The notes under the pieces are model-generated. The model searched no databases. It was not told the origin of the DNA and saw only the letters and a list, made by a program, of their open reading frames with translations. From a virus, in the IMG/VR virus record IMGVR_UViG_3300045107_000078, positions 1-53,992 of that record: 53,992 bases of DNA; one strand, 5' to 3'. How positions within the stretch are numbered: position 1 is the stretch's first letter; every line of letters starts with the position of its first letter. A program made the position numbers and the translations under genes. Below, one piece after another: positions 1 to 7,509 of this stretch.

Positions 1-14
1 GTAACCTCCTATGC

Positions 15-257
15 CTATTCAACTGGCATGCGCCCGCCGCGTGACGGCAGGGCAGGCGTCTCCCTGTATTGCACTAAGATGATGGATTCCTGGCCGAAGG
101 CTGTGAGGGAGCCAGTCGGCCACCAACCGGCCTGCCAGAGCACGACCAGGCCATCGGCCCAATCACTGAAGCTGGCAATGAGGTTCTTGAGGTCGGGGGC
201 AACCGCGAAGGTCGCCCCGCCCAACTTGTCGATGGTGAGCAAGCCCATTGGCTTCAC
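15..257 (-). CDS. Hypothetical protein, 80 aa
   Basis: Small unknown protein. The GTG start at 257 overlaps the TGA stop of the preceding gene (GTGA), which is the coupling used throughout this operon; an ATG three codons later (248) is an alternative start. Hydrophobic and Trp-rich in the middle (FSDWADGLVVLWQAGWW), without an obvious signal peptide. Just beyond its stop, bases 1-12 read on the minus strand give a good ribosome binding site (AGGAGGTTAC), so another gene begins immediately left of the window. No family recognised. Confidence 0.6.
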   Translation of the reverse strand: MKPMGLLTIDKLGGATFAVAPDLKNLIASFSDWADGLVVLWQAGWWPTGSLTAFGQESIILVQYRETPALPSRGGRMPVE

Positions 258-607
258 TGCTGCACCTTCACCTGAACCGGTTCTGCGATGAGGCGCCGCA
301 GCGCCTCCATGACACAGTTCTCCAGTTCCTCGGCAACTGGCATGGCGATTTCCTGCTCGGTGGGGAAGAGGTGGAGTTCCATCGCCTCACCGAGAGGGGT
401 CCCCTGGTCGAAGCGGTGTACCACTGCGTCCAGCGTTGCCATAGCAGTATAGAAAGCGTCGTTGCCATCCTTCTTGACCCCGCGTTGCGCCAGATCGTCC
501 TCGACGTGGGCCAACTGATTGCCCACCTCATCGCTAATGACCTGCCGGAGCGAGAGGACCAGGGACTCGACAAATGCCACACGCTGACCTTCATTGAAGA
601 GTTTCAC
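254..607 (-). CDS. Hypothetical protein, 117 aa
   Basis: Unknown, mostly helical, acidic protein. It starts at GTG 607 behind an AAGGAG Shine-Dalgarno about 8 nt upstream, inside the last codons of the preceding gene. It ends in a GTGA overlap with the next gene. Its C-terminal codons cover a one-mismatch copy of the phage palindrome (273-284), which here encodes part of Glu-Pro-Val. No catalytic motif seen. Confidence 0.7.
   Translation of the reverse strand: MKLFNEGQRVAFVESLVLSLRQVISDEVGNQLAHVEDDLAQRGVKKDGNDAFYTAMATLDAVVHRFDQGTPLGEAMELHLFPTEQEIAMPVAEELENCVMEALRRLIAEPVQVKVQQ
273..284. promoter_or_regulatory. Palindrome copy, one mismatch
   Basis: TGAACCGGTTCT; first base differs. Within the end of the 254-607 gene and just upstream of the start at 257. 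Confidence 0.5.
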
Positions 608-872
608 TTTCGTTCTCCTTCTGCACTAAAAGTTTGACCAGTCGCTCATCATTCTCCAAGAACAGGTTCTGGAGCATGGGGAGCATGCGTTCGCCATAGG
701 CTTTCCAGTCGGATTTCTTGCCACGCACATTGAGAGTGACGTTAGCAATCGCCTCACGACGCCGATGGTATTCCGGCCACCACTCACTCGATGGGATTCT
801 GTCCAGCAGATTGTCCAGGTCGAGGTAGTTGGTGGCCCACATGACTTTCATCAGGGCTGTGATGTAGTCCAA
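591..872 (-). CDS. Hypothetical protein, 93 aa
   Basis: Small protein rich in aromatic and charged residues (SSEWWPEYHRRREA), of unknown function. A TTG start at 872 has a GAGG ribosome binding site at good spacing. An ATG at 851 would give an 86-residue product and overlaps the preceding stop as TGATG, so the start is uncertain. It is translationally coupled to the DUF5131 gene upstream and overlaps the next gene by 17 bp. Confidence 0.6.
   Translation of the reverse strand: MDYITALMKVMWATNYLDLDNLLDRIPSSEWWPEYHRRREAIANVTLNVRGKKSDWKAYGERMLPMLQNLFLENDERLVKLLVQKENESETLQ
659..670. promoter_or_regulatory. Palindrome copy, one mismatch
   Basis: AGAACAGGTTCT. Inside the 591-872 gene, about 50 bp upstream of the GTG at 607. 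Confidence 0.4.
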
Positions 873-1654
873 GGGAATTCCTCGCGCCAGTTCTCAGCAG
901 CCCAAGGCAAGGAGCGCAGATTGCCCTTGAAGAAGACGGCTGCGCCCAGCTTGTCGGCAGTCTCCACCGTCCGGACCACATACTCGTGTTCTGGCGCGTA
1001 CTTCTGTGCGCCATTCGACGCCGCGCCAATCACAATCCAGTTCAGCGCGTTGGGGTAGGCGTTCATGTAGCTGTGCAGCGGAATGGTCAGTGGCTCGGCG
1101 CTCATCCACGTTGTCTTGGCGATACCACGCTCTTTGATTTCAGTGAGGGTGTTGAGGGCGGCAGTCAGCATTCGCTCCCGCTGGCCGTCCGTCAGCTTCT
1201 TGCCCCACATATAATCCGGCGGCGACGAGGCACCCACCCAGCAGTTATCCGGCAGCTGGAACTTCATCACGCGGCGCACGTTCTTCGTCAGGAAGATGAA
1301 CGTATGCCAGGACGCACGGCGGGCCACGTCGATAATCGCCTGCACCTGCTCCTCCGGCACCCAATGACCGAACACATCAGCCATTGAGCCGACGAAGATG
1401 CGGCTGGGCGCTTTGACGTTCAGCGGCTTCTCCAACTCCTTCGGCTCCCAATAGTGGTGCTCGAAGCCGTGCGGATAAGCTGCCTGCGCTACTTTCTCAG
1501 CCACGTTCTCGGCGTAGCAGTTGGCGATCTGGCCGTTGGGCATGGTCCACTGGCAACCATGCATACAACCCTTGATGGGGTTGTACGTGTAGTCGCACCA
1601 TTCGATTCCTCGACTGATGCTGCCGTCCTTGAGTTTCTTCTTCTGCTTATTCAT
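851..1654 (-). CDS. Phage Gp37/Gp68 family protein (DUF5131), radical-SAM-like
   Basis: A 267-residue member of the DUF5131 (phage Gp37/Gp68) family. The signature near the N-terminus is IEWCDYTYNPIKGC followed by two more cysteines (C30, C34, C46, the last in NCYAE), the likely ligands of a 4Fe-4S cluster as in radical-SAM proteins. Downstream family blocks include RIFVGSMADVFG, FLTKN and AEPLT. Many relatives occur in phages and mobile elements, and their substrate is unknown. The ATG at 1654 follows GAGG and overlaps the previous stop (ATGA). Family call is firm; reaction unknown. Confidence 0.88.
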   Translation of the reverse strand: MNKQKKKLKDGSISRGIEWCDYTYNPIKGCMHGCQWTMPNGQIANCYAENVAEKVAQAAYPHGFEHHYWEPKELEKPLNVKAPSRIFVGSMADVFGHWVPEEQVQAIIDVARRASWHTFIFLTKNVRRVMKFQLPDNCWVGASSPPDYMWGKKLTDGQRERMLTAALNTLTEIKERGIAKTTWMSAEPLTIPLHSYMNAYPNALNWIVIGAASNGAQKYAPEHEYVVRTVETADKLGAAVFFKGNLRSLPWAAENWREEFPWTTSQP

Positions 1655-1983
1655 GCCACATCCTCAATGCCATTGAGGAGAACTTCCACGCACGTTGAGA
1701 GATATTCCGCCAGAGTGAAGTTCTCCATAACCTCCAGCGGAATCTCAGCCTTGAGGCACCAGTCGTAGGCCGCTTTCATGTAGCGGACGGTCTGCGCCCG
1801 CATCTTGTCAAAGTTCGCCAGCGCCTCGGCAGTGGCCTTCTCGTCGAACTCGCCGTCCTCGGTCTCAATGTCCGCTTCCTCAATGTCCTGGCGCATCGCG
1901 GCCATGCCGACAATCCGGACGTTGCCAGAGCCGCGCACGAGTTCCAGGTCAATCGGAGCGGGGTAGGGCTTGATGTCGCTCAT
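1651..1983 (-). CDS. Hypothetical protein, 110 aa
   Basis: Unknown acidic protein (IEEADIETEDGEFDEKATAEA in the middle) with a helical C-terminal half. The start at ATG 1983 overlaps the preceding stop as ATGA; an in-frame ATG four codons earlier would overlap more and is less likely. The stop overlaps the start of the DUF5131 gene. No motif recognised. Confidence 0.7.
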   Translation of the reverse strand: MSDIKPYPAPIDLELVRGSGNVRIVGMAAMRQDIEEADIETEDGEFDEKATAEALANFDKMRAQTVRYMKAAYDWCLKAEIPLEVMENFTLAEYLSTCVEVLLNGIEDVA

Positions 1984-2261
1984 TCGAGTTTCCACACCTT
2001 GATGTCGCCCGCGCCATGAACCTTCGCGGCAGTGATGGCCTGGATGATGATGGCGTCAATCGCATCGAACGCTCCCTGAGACAGGAATTGTTCAATCTCA
2101 TCGCTGCCCAGGTCCAGCAGGATAAAGTCGTCTGCCTTCCTCTCGACGTAGCTGATGGTCTTCAACCGCTCCCATAGTTCAGCCGCCTGCTTCAGGCTGT
2201 CAATGTTCCAGTCCATGACTGGCTCGATGGTCACTTCCCCGATGCCGAACTCCAACTCCAT
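1980..2261 (-). CDS. Hypothetical protein, 93 aa
   Basis: Unknown small acidic protein. The ATG at 2261 was chosen because a clear GGAGG lies 8 nt upstream and it sits just after the preceding stop; an in-frame start at 2294 would overlap the upstream gene by 31 bp. The C-terminus ends in KVWKLE and couples to the next gene by ATGA. No domain recognised. Confidence 0.7.
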   Translation of the reverse strand: MELEFGIGEVTIEPVMDWNIDSLKQAAELWERLKTISYVERKADDFILLDLGSDEIEQFLSQGAFDAIDAIIIQAITAAKVHGAGDIKVWKLE

Positions 2262-2263
2262 GT

Positions 2264-2671
2264 TTAGTACCTCCACTGACGGCCATACTTCCACTGCACA
2301 TAGATTCCACGCTTGAAGCTGATGGAGTTCCAGTCCTCTCCAACAACCTCACAAATGCGCCGTACAATCTTGGCGCGGCCTATGCCCTTCGCTGTACGCA
2401 TCTTGATTGCCATTTTCCGGTAAAACTGCGTCACCTCGAATCCGGCAGCTTCCAGCGCATGAAGGCGCTGCACCAACAGACCGTCCCAATCCTCGTGCCA
2501 ATTCCATCGGCTACCGTCCCAGCCCTTGTCCCTGTAGGCATACTCAAGGTCGAGACGTGCGGCATAGGCACCCGCTCCTGGCCCAATGGCTTGAAGCTGC
2601 GGCAGTAACTCGGCGTACAGTTCGAACTGGCGCTTGTAGTTGGCGATCTGCTCCTCAAGCGGCGTTGCCAT
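2264..2671 (-). CDS. Hypothetical protein, 135 aa
   Basis: Unknown protein with a helical N-terminus (residues 1-45) and a tryptophan-rich centre (GWDGSRWNWHEDWDG). The ATG at 2671 has a GGAGG ribosome binding site and overlaps the end of the winged-helix gene by 17 bp. The basic C-terminal half could bind nucleic acid, but no motif supports a function. Confidence 0.7.
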   Translation of the reverse strand: MATPLEEQIANYKRQFELYAELLPQLQAIGPGAGAYAARLDLEYAYRDKGWDGSRWNWHEDWDGLLVQRLHALEAAGFEVTQFYRKMAIKMRTAKGIGRAKIVRRICEVVGEDWNSISFKRGIYVQWKYGRQWRY

Positions 2672-2948
2672 GCGGTTCCTCCAGCTTTTTCAGGATGATG
2701 ACTTTGGCCTTTTCGTGTCGCGTCTTGGTCTGGTAGCCGAACCGTATGTAGCCCAGCTTCTCCAGACGGCGATACTGGAAGTACATTCCAGACTTGGTGG
2801 TGCCGAACCAGGCTGCGGCCTGGGCGTAGTAGGGCGGCTTGCCGTGAGCCGCCTCATAGTCCTGCACCCAGCGCATAATATCGGCCAGTCGCTTCGTCAT
2901 GCGTGGGCCACGCGGTCGCCGGTCGGTTGAATACCATCCGCTCGGCAT
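2655..2948 (-). CDS. Winged-helix DNA-binding protein (LexA N-domain-like), 97 aa
   Basis: Residues about 17-70 match the layout of the LexA N-terminal winged helix: a first helix (LADIMRWVQDYEAAHGKPP), a second helix (AQAAAWFG), a recognition helix (TKSGMYFQYRRLEKLGYI) and a wing. There is no LexA protease domain, so this is a stand-alone DNA binder. The ATG at 2948 follows GGAGGT. It is a candidate, with the protein at 7510-7716, for binding the AGAACCGGTTCT palindromes, because LexA relatives read GAAC half-sites. That assignment is inference. Confidence 0.7.
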   Translation of the reverse strand: MPSGWYSTDRRPRGPRMTKRLADIMRWVQDYEAAHGKPPYYAQAAAWFGTTKSGMYFQYRRLEKLGYIRFGYQTKTRHEKAKVIILKKLEEPHGNAA

Positions 2949-2950
2949 GA

Positions 2951-3094
2951 TTACCTCCAGCTGAACAGGAAGATGAGCGTGATGCTCAGTTCCAGCACAC
3001 AAAACTTGTACCAGTTCAGCGGTCGGTGCTGCGGGCGATTCCGTAGCCACTGCTGGTGACGCTTCTGATAGTAGCGACGGTCTTTGCGGTTCAT
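2951..3094 (-). CDS. Small membrane protein, 47 aa
   Basis: Very short gene with a strongly basic N-terminal half (MNRKDRRYYQKRHQQWLRNR) and a hydrophobic C-terminal segment (FCVLELSITLIFLFSW) likely to sit in the membrane. A GGAGG lies just ahead of ATG 3094, which overlaps the TGA of the ParB-like gene as ATGA. A perfect palindrome lies 12 bp upstream. Its stop is 2 bp before the winged-helix start. Function unknown; the signals around it make it likely real. Confidence 0.65.
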   Translation of the reverse strand: MNRKDRRYYQKRHQQWLRNRPQHRPLNWYKFCVLELSITLIFLFSWR

Positions 3095-3627
3095 AATCCT
3101 CCTTGAGAACCGGTTCTGATAGCCCGAACTTGCTGACGGCGGCGATGCATCCGCGCCGTCAATTCCTCATAGGTCAGGGCGGTTGCGTGAAGCATCCCGC
3201 CCAGCGGCTTGGCCCAGGCCCACGACACCCAGCAGGGAATGTGGGTCCATCCTGCCCGCTGCGCAGCCAGCCAGCGGTGGTGGCCGTTGATAATCCCCAT
3301 CTCCGAGTAGTCCTGCATCTGCATGACAAGGATGGGCGGCGGCAGAGAGCCAGCCTGCATCCGCTCGGCGTACAGGACGATCTTCTTATGAAACTTCTCA
3401 TGGCTCGGTTCCAGCGGCGTCAGGCATTCGACCGGAAGCCAGCGGAACTGCTCCAGATGGTGGTGGTCAACCTGCTCCAGCGCCCGCACCGTGTAGGGCA
3501 GGACGTAGGCGATAACCCACTCACGGTCCTGCCACAGTGAGGTGTTGTCCAGTTCAGCGAGGGTCGGACGCGGGAACGCCTCAATGGGATACTTCCACAG
3601 CATGTTGCGCGGGCAAATGACAGGCAT
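3091..3627 (-). CDS. ParB/Srx-like domain protein, 178 aa
   Basis: Contains the ParB-type core NGHHRWLAA (residues 114-122) after a strand-rich segment (PPPILVMQM), followed by GWTHIPCWV, the usual ParB N-terminal fold seen in partition proteins, ParB-like nucleases and sulfiredoxin. There is no C-terminal HTH, so a chromosome-type centromere role is unlikely. Starts at ATG 3627 with GGAGGAG upstream. Its last codons pass through a perfect palindrome (3106-3117), read here as Arg-Thr-Gly-Ser. Function beyond the fold is unknown. Confidence 0.75.
   Translation of the reverse strand: MPVICPRNMLWKYPIEAFPRPTLAELDNTSLWQDREWVIAYVLPYTVRALEQVDHHHLEQFRWLPVECLTPLEPSHEKFHKKIVLYAERMQAGSLPPPILVMQMQDYSEMGIINGHHRWLAAQRAGWTHIPCWVSWAWAKPLGGMLHATALTYEELTARMHRRRQQVRAIRTGSQGGL
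3106..3117. promoter_or_regulatory. Palindromic operator AGAACCGGTTCT
   Basis: Perfect copy, 12 bp upstream of the 47-residue gene, inside the ParB-like gene's last codons. Confidence 0.85.
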
Positions 3628-3628
3628 G

Positions 3629-3835
3629 TTACTCCTCCAGTCGGGATGCCTGGGCAGCCAGCCAGGTCGCCAGCTGCCGAAATTCGGAATAGGTGAGAAC
3701 AATGGGTGTGCTGTCGCCGTCCTGATTCAGTTCCATCGAGACCACGCCATCCTCTGGATGGATGTACAGGTCGGCGCCGACGCCTGATTCGTCGTCATCG
3801 GGCGTATCACTGATGATGATGCTGATAATCTCCAT
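3629..3835 (-). CDS. Hypothetical acidic protein, 68 aa
   Basis: Small acidic protein beginning MEIISIIISDTPDDDES. The start at 3835 overlaps the preceding stop as TGATG, favouring it over upstream in-frame methionines that lie inside the previous gene. Ends 2 bp before the ParB-like start. No family recognised. Confidence 0.65.
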   Translation of the reverse strand: MEIISIIISDTPDDDESGVGADLYIHPEDGVVSMELNQDGDSTPIVLTYSEFRQLATWLAAQASRLEE

Positions 3836-4302
3836 CAGAACGTCCTCATGACTTCGGACCGCAGCGCGGTCAGGTCGCCATTGAACAGCGCGGCACTGAT
3901 GGCGGTGGTCGCTTCCTGAACGGCATTGGCGCTGGCCGTCCGGCACATCTCCTTTTTGCTGGAGTAGGGCAGGATGTTGCATTTGCCAACCAGCCCGCTA
4001 ATCCAGACCAGCTTTTCGTCATGGACCACGTAGATGTCCAGATAGGTGAAGCTGTTGCCGTGCTTCTTCTGGAAGATGTAGAGGGTCGCGCCGCGCTCAA
4101 CGAGACGGTGCAGCCGCCCCCAATCGCCGGACTTGCCCTCGTGCTTGTCGTGCTCGATGTTGTACAGAGCCTCGTCAGCACTGCGGCGCATGGACTGAAT
4201 CCACATCCGCAGGCCGTCCTCGCGGTTGTTGAAGCGGGCGAGGTCTGGTTCGAAGTCGCGGATGTGCTTCAGTGCCTGAATCAGTTCTTGCAGCTTGCTC
4301 AT
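3835..4302 (-). CDS. Hypothetical protein, 155 aa
   Basis: Unknown protein, helical at the N-terminus (residues 1-55) then mixed alpha/beta. The ATG at 4302 has AAGGAGA about 8 nt upstream. It is the first gene downstream of a terminator hairpin at 4333-4350, yet I see no clear promoter in the short gap, so transcription may come from read-through. Couples to the next gene by TGATG. Confidence 0.7.
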   Translation of the reverse strand: MSKLQELIQALKHIRDFEPDLARFNNREDGLRMWIQSMRRSADEALYNIEHDKHEGKSGDWGRLHRLVERGATLYIFQKKHGNSFTYLDIYVVHDEKLVWISGLVGKCNILPYSSKKEMCRTASANAVQEATTAISAALFNGDLTALRSEVMRTF

Positions 4303-4332
4303 GTCGGTCTCCTTGGTGAATGGGTCGAAAGA

Positions 4333-4350
4333 GGGGCGGCGAACCGCCCC
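4333..4350 (-). terminator. Rho-independent-type terminator with UUCG loop
   Basis: Perfect 7-bp GC stem GGGGCGG / CCGCCCC around a 4-base loop that reads TTCG on the minus strand, followed on that strand by TCTTTC. It lies 38 bp after the stop of the 4388-5092 gene. The U-tract is interrupted, so termination may be partial. Confidence 0.7.
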
Positions 4351-4387
4351 AGGTTTGCTACACTGTCAGTGCGTCGGCTGCTGTGTT

Positions 4388-5092
4388 CTACTCGTCACCG
4401 GAGCGCAGGAACGTCTCGTTGGTGAAGAGTACAGGGCCAGCGACCGGCGCACCCCCCGCCAGACGGCTGGCAAGGTCGTTCCAGTCAGGCTCATTGGGCA
4501 GCAGCATCTCGTCGCCCACGATGAGCCGGTAATTCGCTTCGAGGTACATGAAGGCAATCCGGTCCTGCACCACGTCGCGCATCTCATTGAGGGTGAAGGT
4601 GCCACTGCGCGGCACAATGACCTCTGGCGCAGCGTCAGGGCGCAGGATGTAGGACTTGTCAGGGTCCATGCGCCAGGACGGTTCACTGTTCTCAAGCCGT
4701 TTCTGACCCTTCAGGGCACTCAGCCACATGCCTTCGCAGAACCCCGCCACGTCATGCTGGCTCAGGGCGAAGAAGGTCTTGGGCGTGTCGTCCGCAAAGG
4801 TAATCAGCTGCTCCGGATACCCGCCGTCTGCCAGCATTCGGCTGATGGCCGGATACCAGTTGCCGTTCTGCGGGTTTATCCAGAAGGTCACGATGGGGTC
4901 AGGCATGCTGTCGCCAGACGTGAGGTGGCCCACGTTGACGAAATGCTTGCCCACCTTCTCAATGATGAGCGGCTGGAAGCTGCCCATCTCCAGCCGCAGG
5001 TGAGCGTAAGGCACATCCAGTGGGAACTCATGCCGGTCGGCAATCTTCCGGATGTACTGCGAGAACTTCGGAACGGAACGCAATGCTGGCAT
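4388..5092 (-). CDS. DUF6908/DUF3846-like phage protein, 234 aa
   Basis: Two parts are visible. The first (residues about 25-100) resembles DUF6908-type proteins, with a strand-rich core ending in VTFWINPQNGNWYP. The second (about 150-225) resembles DUF3846: EVIVPRSGTFTLNEM, then RLIVGDEMLLPNEP and a closing AGPVLF strand. Both are common in phages and plasmids without known function. The ATG at 5092 overlaps a preceding TAA (TAATG). Family naming is by recall and moderate. Confidence 0.65.
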   Translation of the reverse strand: MPALRSVPKFSQYIRKIADRHEFPLDVPYAHLRLEMGSFQPLIIEKVGKHFVNVGHLTSGDSMPDPIVTFWINPQNGNWYPAISRMLADGGYPEQLITFADDTPKTFFALSQHDVAGFCEGMWLSALKGQKRLENSEPSWRMDPDKSYILRPDAAPEVIVPRSGTFTLNEMRDVVQDRIAFMYLEANYRLIVGDEMLLPNEPDWNDLASRLAGGAPVAGPVLFTNETFLRSGDE

Positions 5093-5169
5093 TACTTGAC
5101 CTCGCTTTCTAAACGGTTTACTGTGCGATAGACAACGAGGCCGCGCCGGTCCAGCACGATCTCGTACAT
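5092..5169 (-). CDS. Possible small ORF, 25 aa or longer
   Basis: An open frame ends in TAATG overlap with the next gene, and its last 40 or so residues look protein-like (ALPSYPNGMYEIVLDRRGLV). The only ATG in the credible part is at 5169, giving 25 residues, and I see no good ribosome binding site. An upstream frame, or readthrough from the zinc-finger gene that ends at 5249, could supply the N-terminus. Real start unclear. Confidence 0.3.
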   Translation of the reverse strand: MYEIVLDRRGLVVYRTVNRLESEVK

Positions 5170-5248
5170 CCCATTGGGGTAAGAGGGCAGGGCAGAGATG
5201 TAACCGTTCTCGCCGCCGCCTTGCTGCCAGCGGTCTACCGGTGACGCG

Positions 5249-5668
5249 CTACCACAGTTCGAACGTCTGGCTGTCGCGTTTGCGGTAGCAGTCGAGGCAG
5301 ATGATTTCGCCCTTGCCATTCTCGAAGTAGCCGCCGTTCTTGGGAGCATGGCAGCAGACACAGCGCGGGGCTTCGCCCAGCACCTTTACAGCCGCCGTGC
5401 CGCGATGCAGGTGGGCAACCAGGTGCAGCGTGTCGATGTACAGCACGTTCCCATCGGGGTAGCGCGACAGGCGATTCCCGCTACCAGTCGCAATCGAGAC
5501 GTGACCGGCGGTTTCGATGGAAGTCACGACGCCAGAGACGGCGAACTGTTGCTCCCACCAGTGTTCGGACCAGTCGGCCACGCGGCAGACGCCATTGACC
5601 TCGATGGCAACCTTATGACCGACATGGAGAATGGCTTCGCCGTTGATGTTCAGGGTGTTCGTCTTCAT
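5249..5668 (-). CDS. Zinc-finger-containing protein, 139 aa
   Basis: The N-terminal two thirds form a strand-rich domain (KVAIEVNGVCRVADW, VVTSIETAGHVSIATG). The C-terminus has a probable zinc site made by CVCC (C103-C106) and CLDC (C124-C127), spaced like a treble-clef or ribbon. The ATG at 5668 follows AAGGAGG, and a perfect palindrome lies 13 bp upstream at 5681-5692. Nucleic-acid binding is possible but not shown. Confidence 0.7.
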   Translation of the reverse strand: MKTNTLNINGEAILHVGHKVAIEVNGVCRVADWSEHWWEQQFAVSGVVTSIETAGHVSIATGSGNRLSRYPDGNVLYIDTLHLVAHLHRGTAAVKVLGEAPRCVCCHAPKNGGYFENGKGEIICLDCYRKRDSQTFELW

Positions 5669-5680
5669 TGGGTCCTCCTT

Positions 5681-5692
5681 AGAACCGGTTCT
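5681..5692. promoter_or_regulatory. Palindromic operator AGAACCGGTTCT
   Basis: Perfect copy, 13 bp upstream of the zinc-finger gene, overlapping the stop of the gene before it. The only copy followed by A rather than G or C. Confidence 0.85.
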
Positions 5693-6308
5693 AGTAGCAT
5701 TCGGGTTGTTGGCGCAGGCTCAGGGCTTCGTTCACATCGTCATGATGGAACGGGTCTATACAGACCATCCGCCCATCCATCGAGAGCCAGTCGCCATTGC
5801 CGAAGTCATCCCAAATGTGCTGGCAGTCGTAATCATGAACGAATTCGACCGGCTCCCTCAGTTCGGGGTACTCCTCACTGAGTTTGTAGATGGCGTCCCA
5901 GCGCCGCATCTGAACCGGCACGTTATCAACCATCCGCATGGGTATAAGCAGGTTGCGGATGGCACGGCGGATTTGCTTGGAACGGCGCAGCTGCTCGTCG
6001 GTGAGCGGGTCGAGCCGACGCACGAGGCAGCGGTAAACCGGCAGCGTGACGTGCTTCCATTCAAGGCGGGTGCTATAGCGGTTGGGCAGGCCGAAGCCGT
6101 AGTAGTGAGCCTCGCCTTCCTCGGTGTAGTAGTCCAGGGTGATGTCCAGCCCACGCTGCCACCACTCCAGTTTCATCTGCTCGACCGTGTAGCATTCCAG
6201 CACGTTGGGGTCGGCGGTCTCGTAGATGATGGATGTGTTGCCCTTATTGATGCGTGGGGCATCGGGCAACTTCACACCGACAATTTTGTTGGGGGTCAGG
6301 CGCATCAT
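5691..6308 (-). CDS. Hypothetical protein, 205 aa
   Basis: Unknown protein with a basic helical centre (LTDEQLRRSKQIRRAIRN) and an acidic, aromatic C-terminus (DPFHHDDVNEAL). Start at ATG 6308 follows AGGAGG at 9 nt; a second ATG is adjacent. The TAG stop falls inside a perfect palindrome (5681-5692), so this operator marks the boundary with the next gene. Confidence 0.7.
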   Translation of the reverse strand: MMRLTPNKIVGVKLPDAPRINKGNTSIIYETADPNVLECYTVEQMKLEWWQRGLDITLDYYTEEGEAHYYGFGLPNRYSTRLEWKHVTLPVYRCLVRRLDPLTDEQLRRSKQIRRAIRNLLIPMRMVDNVPVQMRRWDAIYKLSEEYPELREPVEFVHDYDCQHIWDDFGNGDWLSMDGRMVCIDPFHHDDVNEALSLRQQPECY

Positions 6309-6327
6309 GGCAGTAATCCTCCTGAGA

Positions 6328-7092
6328 TTAGCGGAACAGGGCAATGAGTTGGAGAAGGCTGAAAGCAGTATTGGCATCCCGCAGCCACAGATGGCCGTCA
6401 TCGGTGCCACGTTCCATCTCGTAACTGGCAGCGTCACCGAGGCGTTCGGCTACGGTCTTCGCCAGGTCGAGGAGTTCCTTGAGCGAGTGGCCGTCCGCCA
6501 CCAGCTTCTCAATGGCCTCGGTCGGGATGTCGCCAATGAGGTTGTCGGGGTCGTCTTCGGTGGGGTAGGGGTCGCCCCAGCCATCCTCTTCGAGGAACTG
6601 GATGTCGTCCTCGTCGATGTAGGGCCGCACGATGCGGTTGGGGTCTGGCGTCACCTCCGGCAGGCCCAGCGTCTGCTTTGCCGCGTCGTAAGCGTCCCAG
6701 CGCTGGGTGGCGTCGTTGGCGTCCGTGTACCACTTCACCAGTAGGGCCACCTTCTCATCACTGAGCGCAGCAACCTTCTCGGCCACCACCTTGGGGTCGT
6801 ACTCATTGAACTCGTTGATCGACCGTTCCAGTGTCTGGCGCGGGGTCTCCGGCTCAATGACCGTGTAATCCAAATCGCGCAGATAGCCGACGATGATACG
6901 GTTGAAGTCGGCCACAGGGATGCTGTAGAAGCCGCCGTTGAGTTCCTTACCCGCCTTGCCGACTGGCACCAGGTTGACGGTCTGGCTGGCGTCGAAGTGG
7001 TACAGGTGCAGCCGTTTCAGGGCGACCGTCCCGTTACGCCCTGTGGTGATCGCATCGCCGGTGACTGGCCCATTGTGCAGATTAGTGGACAT
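6328..7092 (-). CDS. Hypothetical protein, 254 aa
   Basis: Unknown protein. The N-terminal part (residues 20-80) is mixed alpha/beta; a long helical stretch follows (EKVAALSDEKVALLVKW), then a very acidic segment (YIDEDDIQFLEEDGW) and a helical C-terminus. Starts at ATG 7092 with GGAGG, overlapping the previous gene by 11 bp. No catalytic signature seen. Confidence 0.7.
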   Translation of the reverse strand: MSTNLHNGPVTGDAITTGRNGTVALKRLHLYHFDASQTVNLVPVGKAGKELNGGFYSIPVADFNRIIVGYLRDLDYTVIEPETPRQTLERSINEFNEYDPKVVAEKVAALSDEKVALLVKWYTDANDATQRWDAYDAAKQTLGLPEVTPDPNRIVRPYIDEDDIQFLEEDGWGDPYPTEDDPDNLIGDIPTEAIEKLVADGHSLKELLDLAKTVAERLGDAASYEMERGTDDGHLWLRDANTAFSLLQLIALFR

Positions 7093-7507
7093 TGACAACC
7101 TCCTGATACTCGCAGCGTTCGAAGACGCGGACACAGATGGGGTGGGTGAATGCTTCCTCGCCGTCCTTGACCCATTCCTGCGCCGCCGCCAGATCGCCAA
7201 ACTTCAGAATCTCGCGGTGGGCGTCGGGGTCCATCATGAACAGGCCATTGGCGTCGGCCAGCACGTAATACTCGTCCACCACGTATTCCTTGTTGGCGCC
7301 GTTGGCGGGCTTCTCGGTGGTGAGGAAATGCTCATGGACGAAGTAGGGCAATTTCGCGCCGGTAAAGCGCACGAAGTAACCGTACTTCTCGATGGAGATG
7401 AGCGTGGCCGGTGTTCCGGCGGGGAAAACGACAACGTTAGGGTCGCCGCTGCCCAGGTGGGCCTCAGTGATGTCCTGACTGGCGTACAGCGTAATCGTGA
7501 GGGGCAT
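7082..7507 (-). CDS. Hypothetical protein, 141 aa
   Basis: Strand-rich N-terminal half (residues 1-90, possibly an SH3- or OB-like barrel) and a helical C-terminus (AAAQEWVKDGEEAF). The ATG at 7507 directly follows the stop of the small winged-helix gene. Unknown function. Confidence 0.7.
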   Translation of the reverse strand: MPLTITLYASQDITEAHLGSGDPNVVVFPAGTPATLISIEKYGYFVRFTGAKLPYFVHEHFLTTEKPANGANKEYVVDEYYVLADANGLFMMDPDAHREILKFGDLAAAQEWVKDGEEAFTHPICVRVFERCEYQEVVNVH

Positions 7508-7509
7508 TG

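Noticed and set aside
3091-3627. Chromosome-type ParB partner for the partition system
   Set aside because: Only the ParB-like N-domain is present, there is no HTH or ParA, and it is 48 kb from the actin-like operon, which uses a different partition type.
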